Shown here one piece after another: positions 1 through 5,109 of a stretch of 5,109 nt of DNA (the stretch's first letter is position 1; every line of letters starts with the position of its first letter). The notes beneath the pieces are model-generated. The model was not told the origin of the DNA. It ran no database searches and saw nothing but the letters and a program-made list of their open reading frames with translations. The position numbers and the translations under genes were made by a program. Origin of the DNA: an uncultured Dorea sp. (GTDB lineage: Bacteria; Bacillota; Clostridia; Lachnospirales; Lachnospiraceae); the NCBI GenBank assembly GCA_910584575.1, contig CAJUBG010000107.1:1-5109 (forward strand), in the 5' to 3' direction.

Positions 1-683
1 AATCCTGGAGTCTTGAGAACTTTGCAGAAGCTATGCGCGTCACAGACTTCTGGCACTCTCTGGGATACAGTGTTATGATCACTGTTGTAACCGTAGTGCT
101 TGCCATCCTGATTCACTCTCTTGCAGGGTATGCAATCGGAAGAAGCATGGCTAAGAGCAAGTTCTACAAGGTGTCATATCTCTACATTGTAAGCGGTATG
201 TTCGTACCTTTCGCAATCCTTATGATGCCTCTGGTAAAACAGACCGCACAAATGGGTATTGACAACTGGTTCGGAGTTATATTATGCTACCTTGTGTTCT
301 ACATGCCGATGAACGTTATGCTTTACTCCGGCTATTTGAAGAACATTCCAATCGCACTTGAGGAGGCGGCCTTCGTGGACGGCGCTACCACATGGTCTAC
401 ATACTGGAAGATTATCTTCCCAATCATGACGCCGATGCACGCTACGGTTGCCGTACTGACAGCCCTGGGAACCTGGAACGATGTAATGACACCGCTTGTT
501 ATCATGTCCGGTACGGGAGTCAACACATTGCCTTTAGCACAGTTGACATTCCAGACTCAGTTTGGTACGAACTACAACCTGGCATTTGCCTCTTACCTGT
601 TGGCGCTGTTGCCAATCCTGATCTTCTATCTGGTTTGCCAGAAGCAGATTATCAACGGTGTCGTAAACGGTGCGGTAAAATAA
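1..683 (+). CDS. Sugar ABC transporter permease, MalG/MsmG type (CUT1 family), 5'-truncated by the window edge
   Basis: This is an inner-membrane permease subunit of a binding-protein-dependent sugar importer, and it would pair with a second permease, a solute-binding protein and an MsmK/MalK-type ATPase. The frame is open from base 3 (SWSLENFAEAM...) to TAA at 681-683, so the ATG at 33 is internal and the real start lies upstream; about 226 codons are visible of the usual 270-290. Four to five hydrophobic segments are evident, near bases 63-140, 174-236, 264-345, 411-515 and 564-645. The cytoplasmic EAA loop that docks on the ATPase is intact at about 360-422 (EEAAFVDGA...IIFP). The C-terminus (NGVVNGAVK) is typical of MalG-like proteins. 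Substrate cannot be read from the permease itself; an alpha-galactoside such as raffinose or melibiose is inferred from the alpha-galactosidase 34 bases downstream, which is probably in the same transcript. Confidence 0.93.
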   Translation, partial: SWSLENFAEAMRVTDFWHSLGYSVMITVVTVVLAILIHSLAGYAIGRSMAKSKFYKVSYLYIVSGMFVPFAILMMPLVKQTAQMGIDNWFGVILCYLVFYMPMNVMLYSGYLKNIPIALEEAAFVDGATTWSTYWKIIFPIMTPMHATVAVLTALGTWNDVMTPLVIMSGTGVNTLPLAQLTFQTQFGTNYNLAFASYLLALLPILIFYLVCQKQIINGVVNGAVK

Positions 684-705
684 TTTCAAAATTACACTTT
701 TCAAT

Positions 706-710
706 GGGGG
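706..710 (+). promoter_or_regulatory. Ribosome binding site of the alpha-galactosidase gene
   Basis: A GGGGG run lies 7 bases before the ATG at 718, within the 34-base gap after the permease stop codon. No promoter-like element or terminator is visible in that gap, so co-transcription with the permease is likely. Confidence 0.6.
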
Positions 711-717
711 CAAACTT

Positions 718-2922
718 ATGGCGATATTATTTGACAGCACAAACCGATTATTTACATTACAAACAAACCATAGTATGTACCAGATGAAAGCAGACAGGTA
801 TGGAGTATTACTCCATACCTGGTTTGGTATGAAGGGTTCTGCTTTCGACTATTCCTACCGGATTGCATACGCAGACAGGGGCTTCTCCGGCAATCCTTAC
901 GATGCGGGGGATGACCGGACCTATTCACTGGATGCTCTGCCGCAGGAGTTCCCGACCTACGGAAGCGGCGACTACCGTTCCACAGCCTTGAAGGTCCGCT
1001 ATCCGGACGGGACTTCTGCATGTGAGCTTCGTTATCTGAAGCATGAGCTTCAGGAGGGAAAGTATTCGCTTCCGGGGCTTCCGGCGCTCTATGATGATTC
1101 GAAGCCTTCCCAATGCCAGACAGACACTTTAATTGTCACCCTTGAGGACACCCGCCATATGTTCTACGTCCACCTCTACTATGGCGTCATGGAGGACCTG
1201 GACATCATTACGCGGGCCGTCTGTGTGGAGAATCACAGCGGCAATGACATTTACCTGGAGAACCTCCAGAGCGTATGTATTGATTATCTCTACGGCGGCT
1301 ATGACCTTCACACCTTCCACGGACGCCACGTAAAGGAGCGCAACTGCCAGCGCACTCCTGTGAGACATGGAATTCAGTCCGTAGGCAGCACACGGGGAAC
1401 CTCAAGCCACCAGTACAATCCCTTCCTGATTCTGTCAGACCATAACGCCACAGAGGAGGACGGAGGCTGCTACGGCTTCTCCCTTTTATACAGCGGGGAT
1501 TTCATCGGAAGCGCAGAGCTTGACCAGTACGACCAGACCCGACTGCTGCTTGGAATCCATCCCGACAATTTCTGCTTCTGTGTCAAACCCAAGGAACGCT
1601 TCTACTCTCCTGAAGCTGCCATGGCATACTCAGAGCACGGACTCGGCCAACTGTCCCGAACCTTCCACAATGCATACAGAAACCATCTGTGCCGTGGAAA
1701 ATGGACTTCACAGAGGCGTCCCGTCCTGCTAAACGACTGGGAGGGCGTGTATTTTGACTTTGACGGGGACAAGCTGATTCAGATGGCCAAAGACGCGGCA
1801 GAGCTCGGAGTAGAGCTTTTCGTCATGGACGACGGATGGTTCGGCAAGCGTGACCTGGATGTATCGGGCTTAGGCGACTGGATTGTAAACGAGAAGAAAC
1901 TGGGCTGTACCCTAAAAGAGCTTTCCGATGAGATTCATAACCTGGGCTTGCAGTTCGGCATCTGGTTTGAGCCTGAGGGCATCAACGAGGACAGTGACCT
2001 CTACCGCGCACATCCCGAATGGGCGATGCAGGTTCCAGGGAAGCCTCCGACCCGTTCCCGCCAGCAGCTTTTGCTTGACTTCTCCAGGGAGGAGGTCAGG
2101 GACTACATTTTCAGCCATATCTGCCAGGTGTTAGATTCTGCCAGAATCGAATACCTCAAATGGGACTTAAACCGCAGTCTCTGCGACCTTTACAGCGCCG
2201 TCCTTCCATCGGAACGCCAGGGCGAGGTGATGCACCGTTATGTCCTGGGGCTTTATGACATGCTTGAGAAGCTGATTCAGCGTTATCCGGACATGCTGAT
2301 TGAAGGCTGCAGCGGAGGCGGCGGGCGCTTTGACGCCGGAATGCTCTATTATACGCCTCAGATTTGGTGCAGCGACGATACAGACGCCATCGAACGGCTC
2401 AGCATCCAGTACGGCACCTCCTTCGGGTATCCTGTCAGCACCATGGGCTCACACGTATCCCACTGTCCCAATGAGCAGACCAGAAGAATCGTGCCGCTAA
2501 ATACACGGGCAACCGTCGCCATGTCCGGCACCTTCGGATACGAGCTGGACGTGAATAAGATGTCTGAGGATGAAAAAGAAATCGTGAAAGCCCAGATTCG
2601 GGAATTCAAGGAATATTATGACTTAATCCAGTACGGGGATTATTACCGGCTCACCAATCCGGATAAAGTAGAGGCATACCATGGATGGGAATTTGCCGCC
2701 CAGGACGGCAGCGAGGCTCTCCTGTGCATCGTAGCCCTTCAGATTCACCCCAACGGGCCAGGGCGCTGGATGCGCCTTAAGGGACTTAAAAAAGACGGCG
2801 TTTACCTGATTGACGGAAAGGAATACCCAGGGGACGTGCTGATGAACGCAGGACTCCTGCTTCCAACCGCAACTGAGGAGTATGAGAGCTTCCGCATCCA
2901 TATCTCAGAGAAGCTCAGATAA
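718..2922 (+). CDS. Alpha-galactosidase, glycoside hydrolase family 36
   Basis: This enzyme hydrolyses terminal alpha-1,6-galactosyl residues of melibiose, raffinose and related sugars with retention of configuration. It is 734 residues long, the usual size of tetrameric bacterial GH36 enzymes, with no signal peptide, so it should act in the cytoplasm on imported sugar. Layout: N-terminal beta-sandwich (~1-330), TIM barrel (~335-650), small C-terminal beta domain (~650-734). Visible motifs: NDWEG at 339-343, MDDGWFG at 370-376, WFEPE at 416-420, KWDLNR at 481-486 with the expected nucleophile Asp483, CSGGGGRFD at 531-539, and SDDTDA at 552-557 with the expected acid/base Asp553. The nucleophile-to-acid/base spacing of 70 matches, from memory, Geobacillus AgaA (Asp478/Asp548); a constant offset of 5 also aligns Trp341, Asp371/372, Trp416 and Lys481 with its galactose-site residues. 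All catalytic residues are present. The AgaA/MelA/RafA naming varies among bacteria, so no symbol is given. Galactose-transferring paralogues of plant GH36 are unlikely given the bacterial motifs. Confidence 0.96.
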   Translation: MAILFDSTNRLFTLQTNHSMYQMKADRYGVLLHTWFGMKGSAFDYSYRIAYADRGFSGNPYDAGDDRTYSLDALPQEFPTYGSGDYRSTALKVRYPDGTSACELRYLKHELQEGKYSLPGLPALYDDSKPSQCQTDTLIVTLEDTRHMFYVHLYYGVMEDLDIITRAVCVENHSGNDIYLENLQSVCIDYLYGGYDLHTFHGRHVKERNCQRTPVRHGIQSVGSTRGTSSHQYNPFLILSDHNATEEDGGCYGFSLLYSGDFIGSAELDQYDQTRLLLGIHPDNFCFCVKPKERFYSPEAAMAYSEHGLGQLSRTFHNAYRNHLCRGKWTSQRRPVLLNDWEGVYFDFDGDKLIQMAKDAAELGVELFVMDDGWFGKRDLDVSGLGDWIVNEKKLGCTLKELSDEIHNLGLQFGIWFEPEGINEDSDLYRAHPEWAMQVPGKPPTRSRQQLLLDFSREEVRDYIFSHICQVLDSARIEYLKWDLNRSLCDLYSAVLPSERQGEVMHRYVLGLYDMLEKLIQRYPDMLIEGCSGGGGRFDAGMLYYTPQIWCSDDTDAIERLSIQYGTSFGYPVSTMGSHVSHCPNEQTRRIVPLNTRATVAMSGTFGYELDVNKMSEDEKEIVKAQIREFKEYYDLIQYGDYYRLTNPDKVEAYHGWEFAAQDGSEALLCIVALQIHPNGPGRWMRLKGLKKDGVYLIDGKEYPGDVLMNAGLLLPTATEEYESFRIHISEKLR
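795..821 (+). repeat. Perfect 12-bp inverted repeat inside the alpha-galactosidase coding sequence
   Basis: The arms CAGGTATGGAGT (795-806) and ACTCCATACCTG (810-821) are exact reverse complements separated by ATT. In mRNA this would be a strong 12-bp hairpin with a 3-nt loop, starting 78 bases after the A of the start codon and covering codons 26-35 (roughly DRYGVLLHTW). The symmetry is read directly from the sequence; any role as an operator, an RNA-processing site or a translation-ramp structure is inference. Confidence 0.75.
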
Positions 2923-2929
2923 TTATATA

Positions 2930-2984
2930 GGGCTGCCGTGAGAGATTTTTACCATTAATAAATGTAAAAATCTCACGGCAGCCC
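2930..2984. terminator. Long inverted repeat between convergent genes, probable bidirectional terminator
   Basis: The left arm 2930-2952 (GGGCTGCCGTGAG, two extra bases AG, then ATTTTTAC) pairs with the right arm 2964-2984 (GTAAAAAT, then CTCACGGCAGCCC). This gives about 21 base pairs with one 2-nt bulge and an 11-nt loop. It starts 8 bases after the alpha-galactosidase stop codon and lies about 32 bases beyond the carD stop codon on the other strand, the right place to end both transcripts. No clean T-run follows on the + strand (ATTCCGTTTATCG), and only a TATATAATTA stretch follows on the - strand, so termination may be inefficient or the hairpin may mainly protect 3' ends. Confidence 0.7.
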
Positions 2985-3016
2985 CATTCCGTTTATCGAC
3001 CTTATATATTCTTCCG

Positions 3017-3517
3017 TTATTCTTCCAGACACTTCTCTATATACCCCCGTACTTCTTCTTTTGACATCTCCAGAGCAACCGCCAGCTCACCGAGCAGAAA
3101 CTTCTCCGCAATGCTCAGATACTTTTCATCTACATTGACGGACTTCTTACCGGAGGCAAGCCGGTTCATCTTGCGCATATACGAGGTCTTAATCAGCGCT
3201 ACCCATTCCCTGCACTGATTCTTAAGGAGAGCCTCCTTATAGAATACCTCACGCTTCTTCTCATCCGTGACCCCAATCGTCTCAATGCTGCCCATGTCGC
3301 CGATCAGCTTTTTCGCCTCCTCACCGGAAATCAATTCTCTGATCTGCCTCTTTTCGTTCTCCACAGGTGTATACAGGGTTCCTTTGACATTATAGATTGG
3401 CTTTAACGTATAATATTCCTTCTGCTTGTCCGAGCAGCTCATGTCAAGCCTCCCAATATCCGTCACCTCACAGACACCCTCCTTATAATGTGCCACATAA
3501 TCACCAATTTTGAACAT
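3017..3517 (-). CDS. CarD/CdnL-family RNA polymerase-binding transcription regulator
   Basis: This is a small cytoplasmic protein (166 residues) of the CarD_CdnL_TRCF family, whose members bind the RNA polymerase beta subunit through an N-terminal Tudor-like domain and alter open-complex stability at many promoters. The N-terminal domain is recognisable at about 1-65 (MFKIGDYVAHYKEGVCEV at 1-18, YYTLKPIY at 35-42, LYTPVENEK at 48-56, IRELIS at 59-64). The C-terminal helical domain covers about 85-166, with the family-typical FLLGELAVAL near 140-149. The start at 3517 is chosen because MFKIGDYV is the normal family N-terminus and a strong AGGAGG lies 10 bases upstream. The frame stays open to an ATG at 3592, which would add 25 mostly hydrophobic residues. 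The tryptophan that mycobacterial CarD wedges into promoter DNA (Trp85) appears to be replaced by Arg89 in a hand alignment; a Trp occurs later at 105. The gene converges on the alpha-galactosidase and diverges from glgC. Target promoters cannot be told from the sequence. Confidence 0.92.
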   Translation of the reverse strand: MFKIGDYVAHYKEGVCEVTDIGRLDMSCSDKQKEYYTLKPIYNVKGTLYTPVENEKRQIRELISGEEAKKLIGDMGSIETIGVTDEKKREVFYKEALLKNQCREWVALIKTSYMRKMNRLASGKKSVNVDEKYLSIAEKFLLGELAVALEMSKEEVRGYIEKCLEE

Positions 3518-3527
3518 AATAAATGAA

Positions 3528-3533
3528 CCTCCT
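3528..3533 (-). promoter_or_regulatory. Ribosome binding site deciding the carD start at 3517
   Basis: On the - strand AGAGGAGGTT holds a full AGGAGG 10 bases upstream of the ATG at 3517-3515. It supports this start over the in-frame ATGs at 3553 and 3592. It lies about 27 bases beyond the 3' strand of the leader's closing helix, so it is outside the predicted fold. Confidence 0.85.
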
Positions 3534-3560
3534 CTCTTTTCTGACACCTTCATTAATGCA

Positions 3561-3687
3561 AAAAGGATTAAAAATAAACAGCGCACAATCATAGCAGCTC
3601 CCCCTTGTTGCCTCAGATTGTACGCCAGTATGTCTGGAGTTACACCTATGAAATTGCATCATTCCCAACGACATATAATCCTTTTCT
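3561..3687 (-). promoter_or_regulatory. Candidate structured 5' leader RNA of carD
   Basis: Read on the - strand, the predicted transcript begins near 3687-3689. It can form a closing helix between AAAAGGATTA (3685-3676) and TAATCCTTTT (3570-3561), 10 perfect pairs enclosing 105 nt. Inside, in order, are a weak AUGA/UCAU pairing, a CCAG(ACAUA)CUGG hairpin (3637-3625), and a 10-bp helix GCGUACAAUC/GAUUGUGCGC (3625-3616 with 3590-3581, one G-U pair). The two inner elements abut almost exactly. The pairing is visible directly; the fold and any regulatory role are inferred. It matches no riboswitch class that I recognise. Confidence 0.45.
3571..3625 (-). terminator. Possible transcription attenuator in the carD leader
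   Basis: The helix GCGTACAATC (3625-3616) / GATTGTGCGC (3590-3581) closes a 25-nt loop, which can be extended by a GGCA/UGCU pairing, and is followed at once by TGTTTATTTT (8 of 10 are T). This is the outline of an intrinsic terminator about 65-115 nt into the carD transcript. The large loop and the A and G in the U-tract make it weaker than a classic terminator. Confidence 0.35.
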
Positions 3688-3694
3688 ATACTGT

Positions 3695-3724
3695 ATTATA
3701 TCACAGATAACCAATGAATGTAAG
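3695..3724 (-). promoter_or_regulatory. Probable carD promoter with extended -10
   Basis: On the - strand there is TGATATAAT (3703-3695), a perfect TATAAT preceded by the TGn extension. CTTACA (3724-3719, 4 of 6 to TTGACA) sits 18 bases upstream of the hexamer. The start would fall at about 3687-3689, only a few bases before the closing helix of the leader, giving a leader of about 170 nt before the ATG at 3517. Confidence 0.65.
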
Positions 3725-3857
3725 GATTATTTTCAGAAAATCTTTTCTTTTCATATTCTTTATCTGATATCAACCTGCTTATACTTTATTATTACCCATA
3801 AGTAAAAGTCTACACGACAATTTTTACCAGAAATTTTTCTTTTTTTGCACAAAAATA

Positions 3858-3886
3858 TGGAAAGAATGAGAAAAAAATTGTATAAT
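3858..3886 (+). promoter_or_regulatory. Probable glgC promoter
   Basis: A perfect TATAAT lies at 3881-3886, with TGGAAA (3858-3863, 4 of 6 to TTGACA) 17 bases upstream in an A-rich stretch. The start would be near 3893, leaving a leader of about 35 bases before glgC. It probably drives glgC and glgD together. Confidence 0.65.
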
Positions 3887-3913
3887 ATCTATTATCATGT
3901 AACACAAATGGAA

Positions 3914-3921
3914 AGAGAGGG
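3914..3921 (+). promoter_or_regulatory. glgC: Ribosome binding site of glgC
   Basis: AGAGAGGG ends 6 bases before the ATG at 3928. It favours this start over the in-frame ATG at 3943. Confidence 0.7.
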
Positions 3922-3927
3922 CTCACT

Positions 3928-5067
3928 ATGAAGCAAAATACTATGTTAGCGATGATTTTGGCCGGTGGCCGTGGCTCAAGGCTGCATGACCTTACCAATA
4001 AGGTGGCAAAGCCGGCTGTATCATATGGTGGAAAGTACCGCATTGTTGATTTCCCGTTGAGTAACTGTGCCAATAGCGGCATCGATGTCATCGGTGTACT
4101 GACACAATATGAATCCGTTTTATTGAACAGTTACGTTGCAGCCGGACGCCGCTGGGGTCTGGATGCCAAGGACAGCGGTGTCTATGTACTTCCGCCCCGT
4201 GAGAAGGCTGACGCCAATCTGGATGTTTACCGCGGAACCGCAGACGCGATTTCCCAGAACATCGACTTTATTGATACCTACTCTCCGGAATACCTGCTCG
4301 TCCTTTCCGGCGACCACATCTACAAGATGAATTATGCCAAGATGCTTGCCGAGCACAAGGCCAACAACGCGGACGCTACGATTGCCGTAATCGAGGTGCC
4401 TTTTAAGGAGGCAAGCCGTTTCGGTATCATGAATACGGACGAGGACGGCCATATCGTCGAATTCGAGGAGAAACCTGCGAATCCTAAGAGTAATCTTGCT
4501 TCCATGGGTATCTACATTTTTACCTGGAAGCCTCTGCGCAAGCTTCTGGTTGCCGACATGAAGAATCCGGAATCAAACCATGACTTCGGTAAGGATATCA
4601 TCCCGCAGCTTCTGGCTGACCACAAGACTCTGTATGCATACAAGTTCAAAGGCTACTGGAAAGACGTAGGAACGATTGATTCCCTGTGGGAAGCCAACAT
4701 GGACCTTCTGGACACCAACAATGAGCTTGACTTGAACGACCCGACATGGAAGATTTATACAGAGGATGTTACTACCCTGCCTCACTATGTAGGGCCTGAC
4801 GCCAGCATTAAGCGCGCCTTTATCACCCAGGGCTGTATCATCGAGGGAGAGGTTAAGAATTCCGTCCTTTTCACAGGAGTGGAGGTAGGTGAAGGCGCTA
4901 AGGTAATTGACAGCGTCCTGATGCCTGGCGCTAAGGTAGAGGCCGGAGCCGTTGTACAGCGCGCACTGGTGGCCGACGGCGTTAAGATTGGCAGGGAAGC
5001 AGTCGTTGGAAGCGCGGACAGCGAACACATCGAACTTGTGGCAAAACGTGTAAAGGGGGTAGAATAA
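3928..5067 (+). CDS. glgC: Glucose-1-phosphate adenylyltransferase (ADP-glucose pyrophosphorylase), catalytic subunit
   Basis: The enzyme converts ATP and glucose-1-phosphate to ADP-glucose and pyrophosphate, the committed step of bacterial glycogen synthesis, in the cytoplasm. It is 379 residues long, close to the ~380-390 of Firmicutes GlgC. The nucleotidyltransferase domain starts with ILAGGRGSRLHDLTNKVAKP (10-29), followed by GGKYRIVDFPLSNC (34-47). SGDHIYKMNY (127-136) holds Asp129, equivalent to the catalytic Asp142 of E. coli. EFEEKPANP (178-186) holds Lys182, equivalent to the glucose-1-phosphate-binding Lys195. SNHDFGKDIIP (216-226) and GYWKDVGTIDSLWEAN (242-257) follow, and the left-handed beta-helix domain occupies about 280-379. 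All key residues are present, so this is the catalytic member of the pair. It has its own promoter upstream, and glgD starts one base after its stop, which fits a GlgC/GlgD hetero-oligomer as characterised in Geobacillus and Ruminococcus. Confidence 0.97.
   Translation: MKQNTMLAMILAGGRGSRLHDLTNKVAKPAVSYGGKYRIVDFPLSNCANSGIDVIGVLTQYESVLLNSYVAAGRRWGLDAKDSGVYVLPPREKADANLDVYRGTADAISQNIDFIDTYSPEYLLVLSGDHIYKMNYAKMLAEHKANNADATIAVIEVPFKEASRFGIMNTDEDGHIVEFEEKPANPKSNLASMGIYIFTWKPLRKLLVADMKNPESNHDFGKDIIPQLLADHKTLYAYKFKGYWKDVGTIDSLWEANMDLLDTNNELDLNDPTWKIYTEDVTTLPHYVGPDASIKRAFITQGCIIEGEVKNSVLFTGVEVGEGAKVIDSVLMPGAKVEAGAVVQRALVADGVKIGREAVVGSADSEHIELVAKRVKGVE
5052..5060 (+). promoter_or_regulatory. glgD: Ribosome binding site of glgD, inside the end of glgC
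   Basis: AAAGGGGGT lies within the last codons of glgC, 8 bases before the glgD ATG. With a one-base gap between the genes, translational coupling and balanced output of the two subunits are likely. Confidence 0.7.
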
Positions 5068-5068
5068 T

Positions 5069-5109
5069 ATGAGTAAAGCATTAGGAATCGTTAATTTTTC
5101 CGGAAATCA
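5069..5109 (+). CDS. glgD: Glucose-1-phosphate adenylyltransferase regulatory subunit GlgD, 3'-truncated by the window edge
   Basis: Only 13 full codons are visible, reading MSKALGIVNFSGN. This matches the usual GlgD N-terminus, in which the catalytic GGxGxRL loop of GlgC is replaced. GlgD is a non- or poorly catalytic partner of GlgC in Firmicutes and modulates its activity. The start is one base after the glgC stop with a good RBS, and the position directly after glgC is the usual arrangement. The identification rests on the short N-terminus plus context. Confidence 0.85.
   Translation, partial: MSKALGIVNFSGN

Larger units (their letters stand above)
3518..3927. other. Divergent intergenic region between carD and glgC
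   Basis: These 410 bases carry no convincing gene. From the carD side they hold its RBS, a potentially structured leader (about 3561-3687), and an extended -10 promoter (3695-3724). The glgC promoter and RBS lie at 3858-3921. The middle, about 3725-3857, is very AT-rich and holds two short palindromes: ATTTTCAGAAAAT (3729-3741), just upstream of the carD -35, and TGATATCA (3765-3772). Both are short enough to be chance in such DNA. I saw no cre-like catabolite site, tRNA or known riboswitch motif here. Confidence 0.7.

Noticed and set aside
33..35. ATG at 33 as the start of the permease
   Set aside because: The frame is open to the window edge, and the residues before it (SWSLENFAEA) are typical of CUT1 permeases, so this Met is internal.
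392..787. 131-codon + strand frame overlapping the permease end and the alpha-galactosidase start
   Set aside because: It is out of frame with two clearly real genes, and its product shows no family features.
3674..3679. TATAAT on the + strand as a promoter
   Set aside because: There is no -35-like sequence at 16-18 bases upstream, it is about 250 bases from glgC, and a better glgC promoter exists at 3858-3886. The bases are explained by the carD leader helix.
3765..3772. TGATATCA palindrome as an operator
   Set aside because: Eight bases of symmetry in very AT-rich DNA is within chance expectation, and there is no second copy or clear promoter overlap.
3605..3805. Small + strand open frame across the intergenic region
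   Set aside because: It has no RBS, low-complexity AT-rich composition and no recognisable protein features, and it overlaps the carD promoter and leader.
3827..3847. AGAAATTTTTCTTTTTTT as a terminator upstream of glgC
   Set aside because: The possible stem is only A-T/G-C poor (about 5 pairs) with almost no loop, and no + strand gene ends upstream of it.
4120..4452. 110-codon open frame antisense to glgC
   Set aside because: It lies wholly within the well-supported glgC coding sequence, has no recognisable domain, and is a codon-usage shadow. The same holds for the other antisense frames over glgC and the alpha-galactosidase.

Overview
The window looks like chromosomal DNA of a Gram-positive gut-type Clostridia, most likely a Lachnospiraceae member. 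This rests on four things: the glgC-glgD gene pair, a small Firmicutes-type CarD-family protein, purine-rich Shine-Dalgarno sequences, and AT-rich intergenic DNA between moderately GC-rich genes. The taxon is an inference from gene content and familiar protein sequence, not from a search.

Layout. Positions 1-2922 (+) are the 3' end of a carbohydrate-uptake operon: the last ~226 codons of a MalG/MsmG-type (CUT1) ABC permease, then a complete GH36 alpha-galactosidase 34 bases later. A large inverted repeat (2930-2984) separates it from a convergent CarD-family transcription regulator (3017-3517, -). A 410-base AT-rich divergent intergenic region (3518-3927) carries promoters for carD and for glgC. 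glgC (3928-5067, +) encodes ADP-glucose pyrophosphorylase, and the first 13 codons of glgD follow one base after its stop codon.

How the genes fit together. The permease probably imports an alpha-galactoside (raffinose, melibiose or stachyose type), which the cytoplasmic alpha-galactosidase would cleave to galactose plus a glucose-containing remainder. GlgC/GlgD makes ADP-glucose for glycogen storage. The CarD-like protein probably acts on RNA polymerase at many promoters. Its position between the two sugar gene sets may be incidental.

The least expected signal is upstream of carD. A good extended -10 promoter starts a ~170-nt leader that can fold from its 5' end. A perfect 10-bp helix closes about 105 nt, and inside it lies a second 10-bp helix (one G-U pair) followed by a U-rich tract. 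That inner hairpin also holds an SD-like sequence and an in-frame upstream ATG. This is a candidate attenuator or structured regulatory leader for carD. A second oddity is a perfect 12-bp inverted repeat inside the alpha-galactosidase coding sequence about 78 nt after its start codon. No CRISPR array, tRNA, rRNA, insertion sequence or phage gene was seen.
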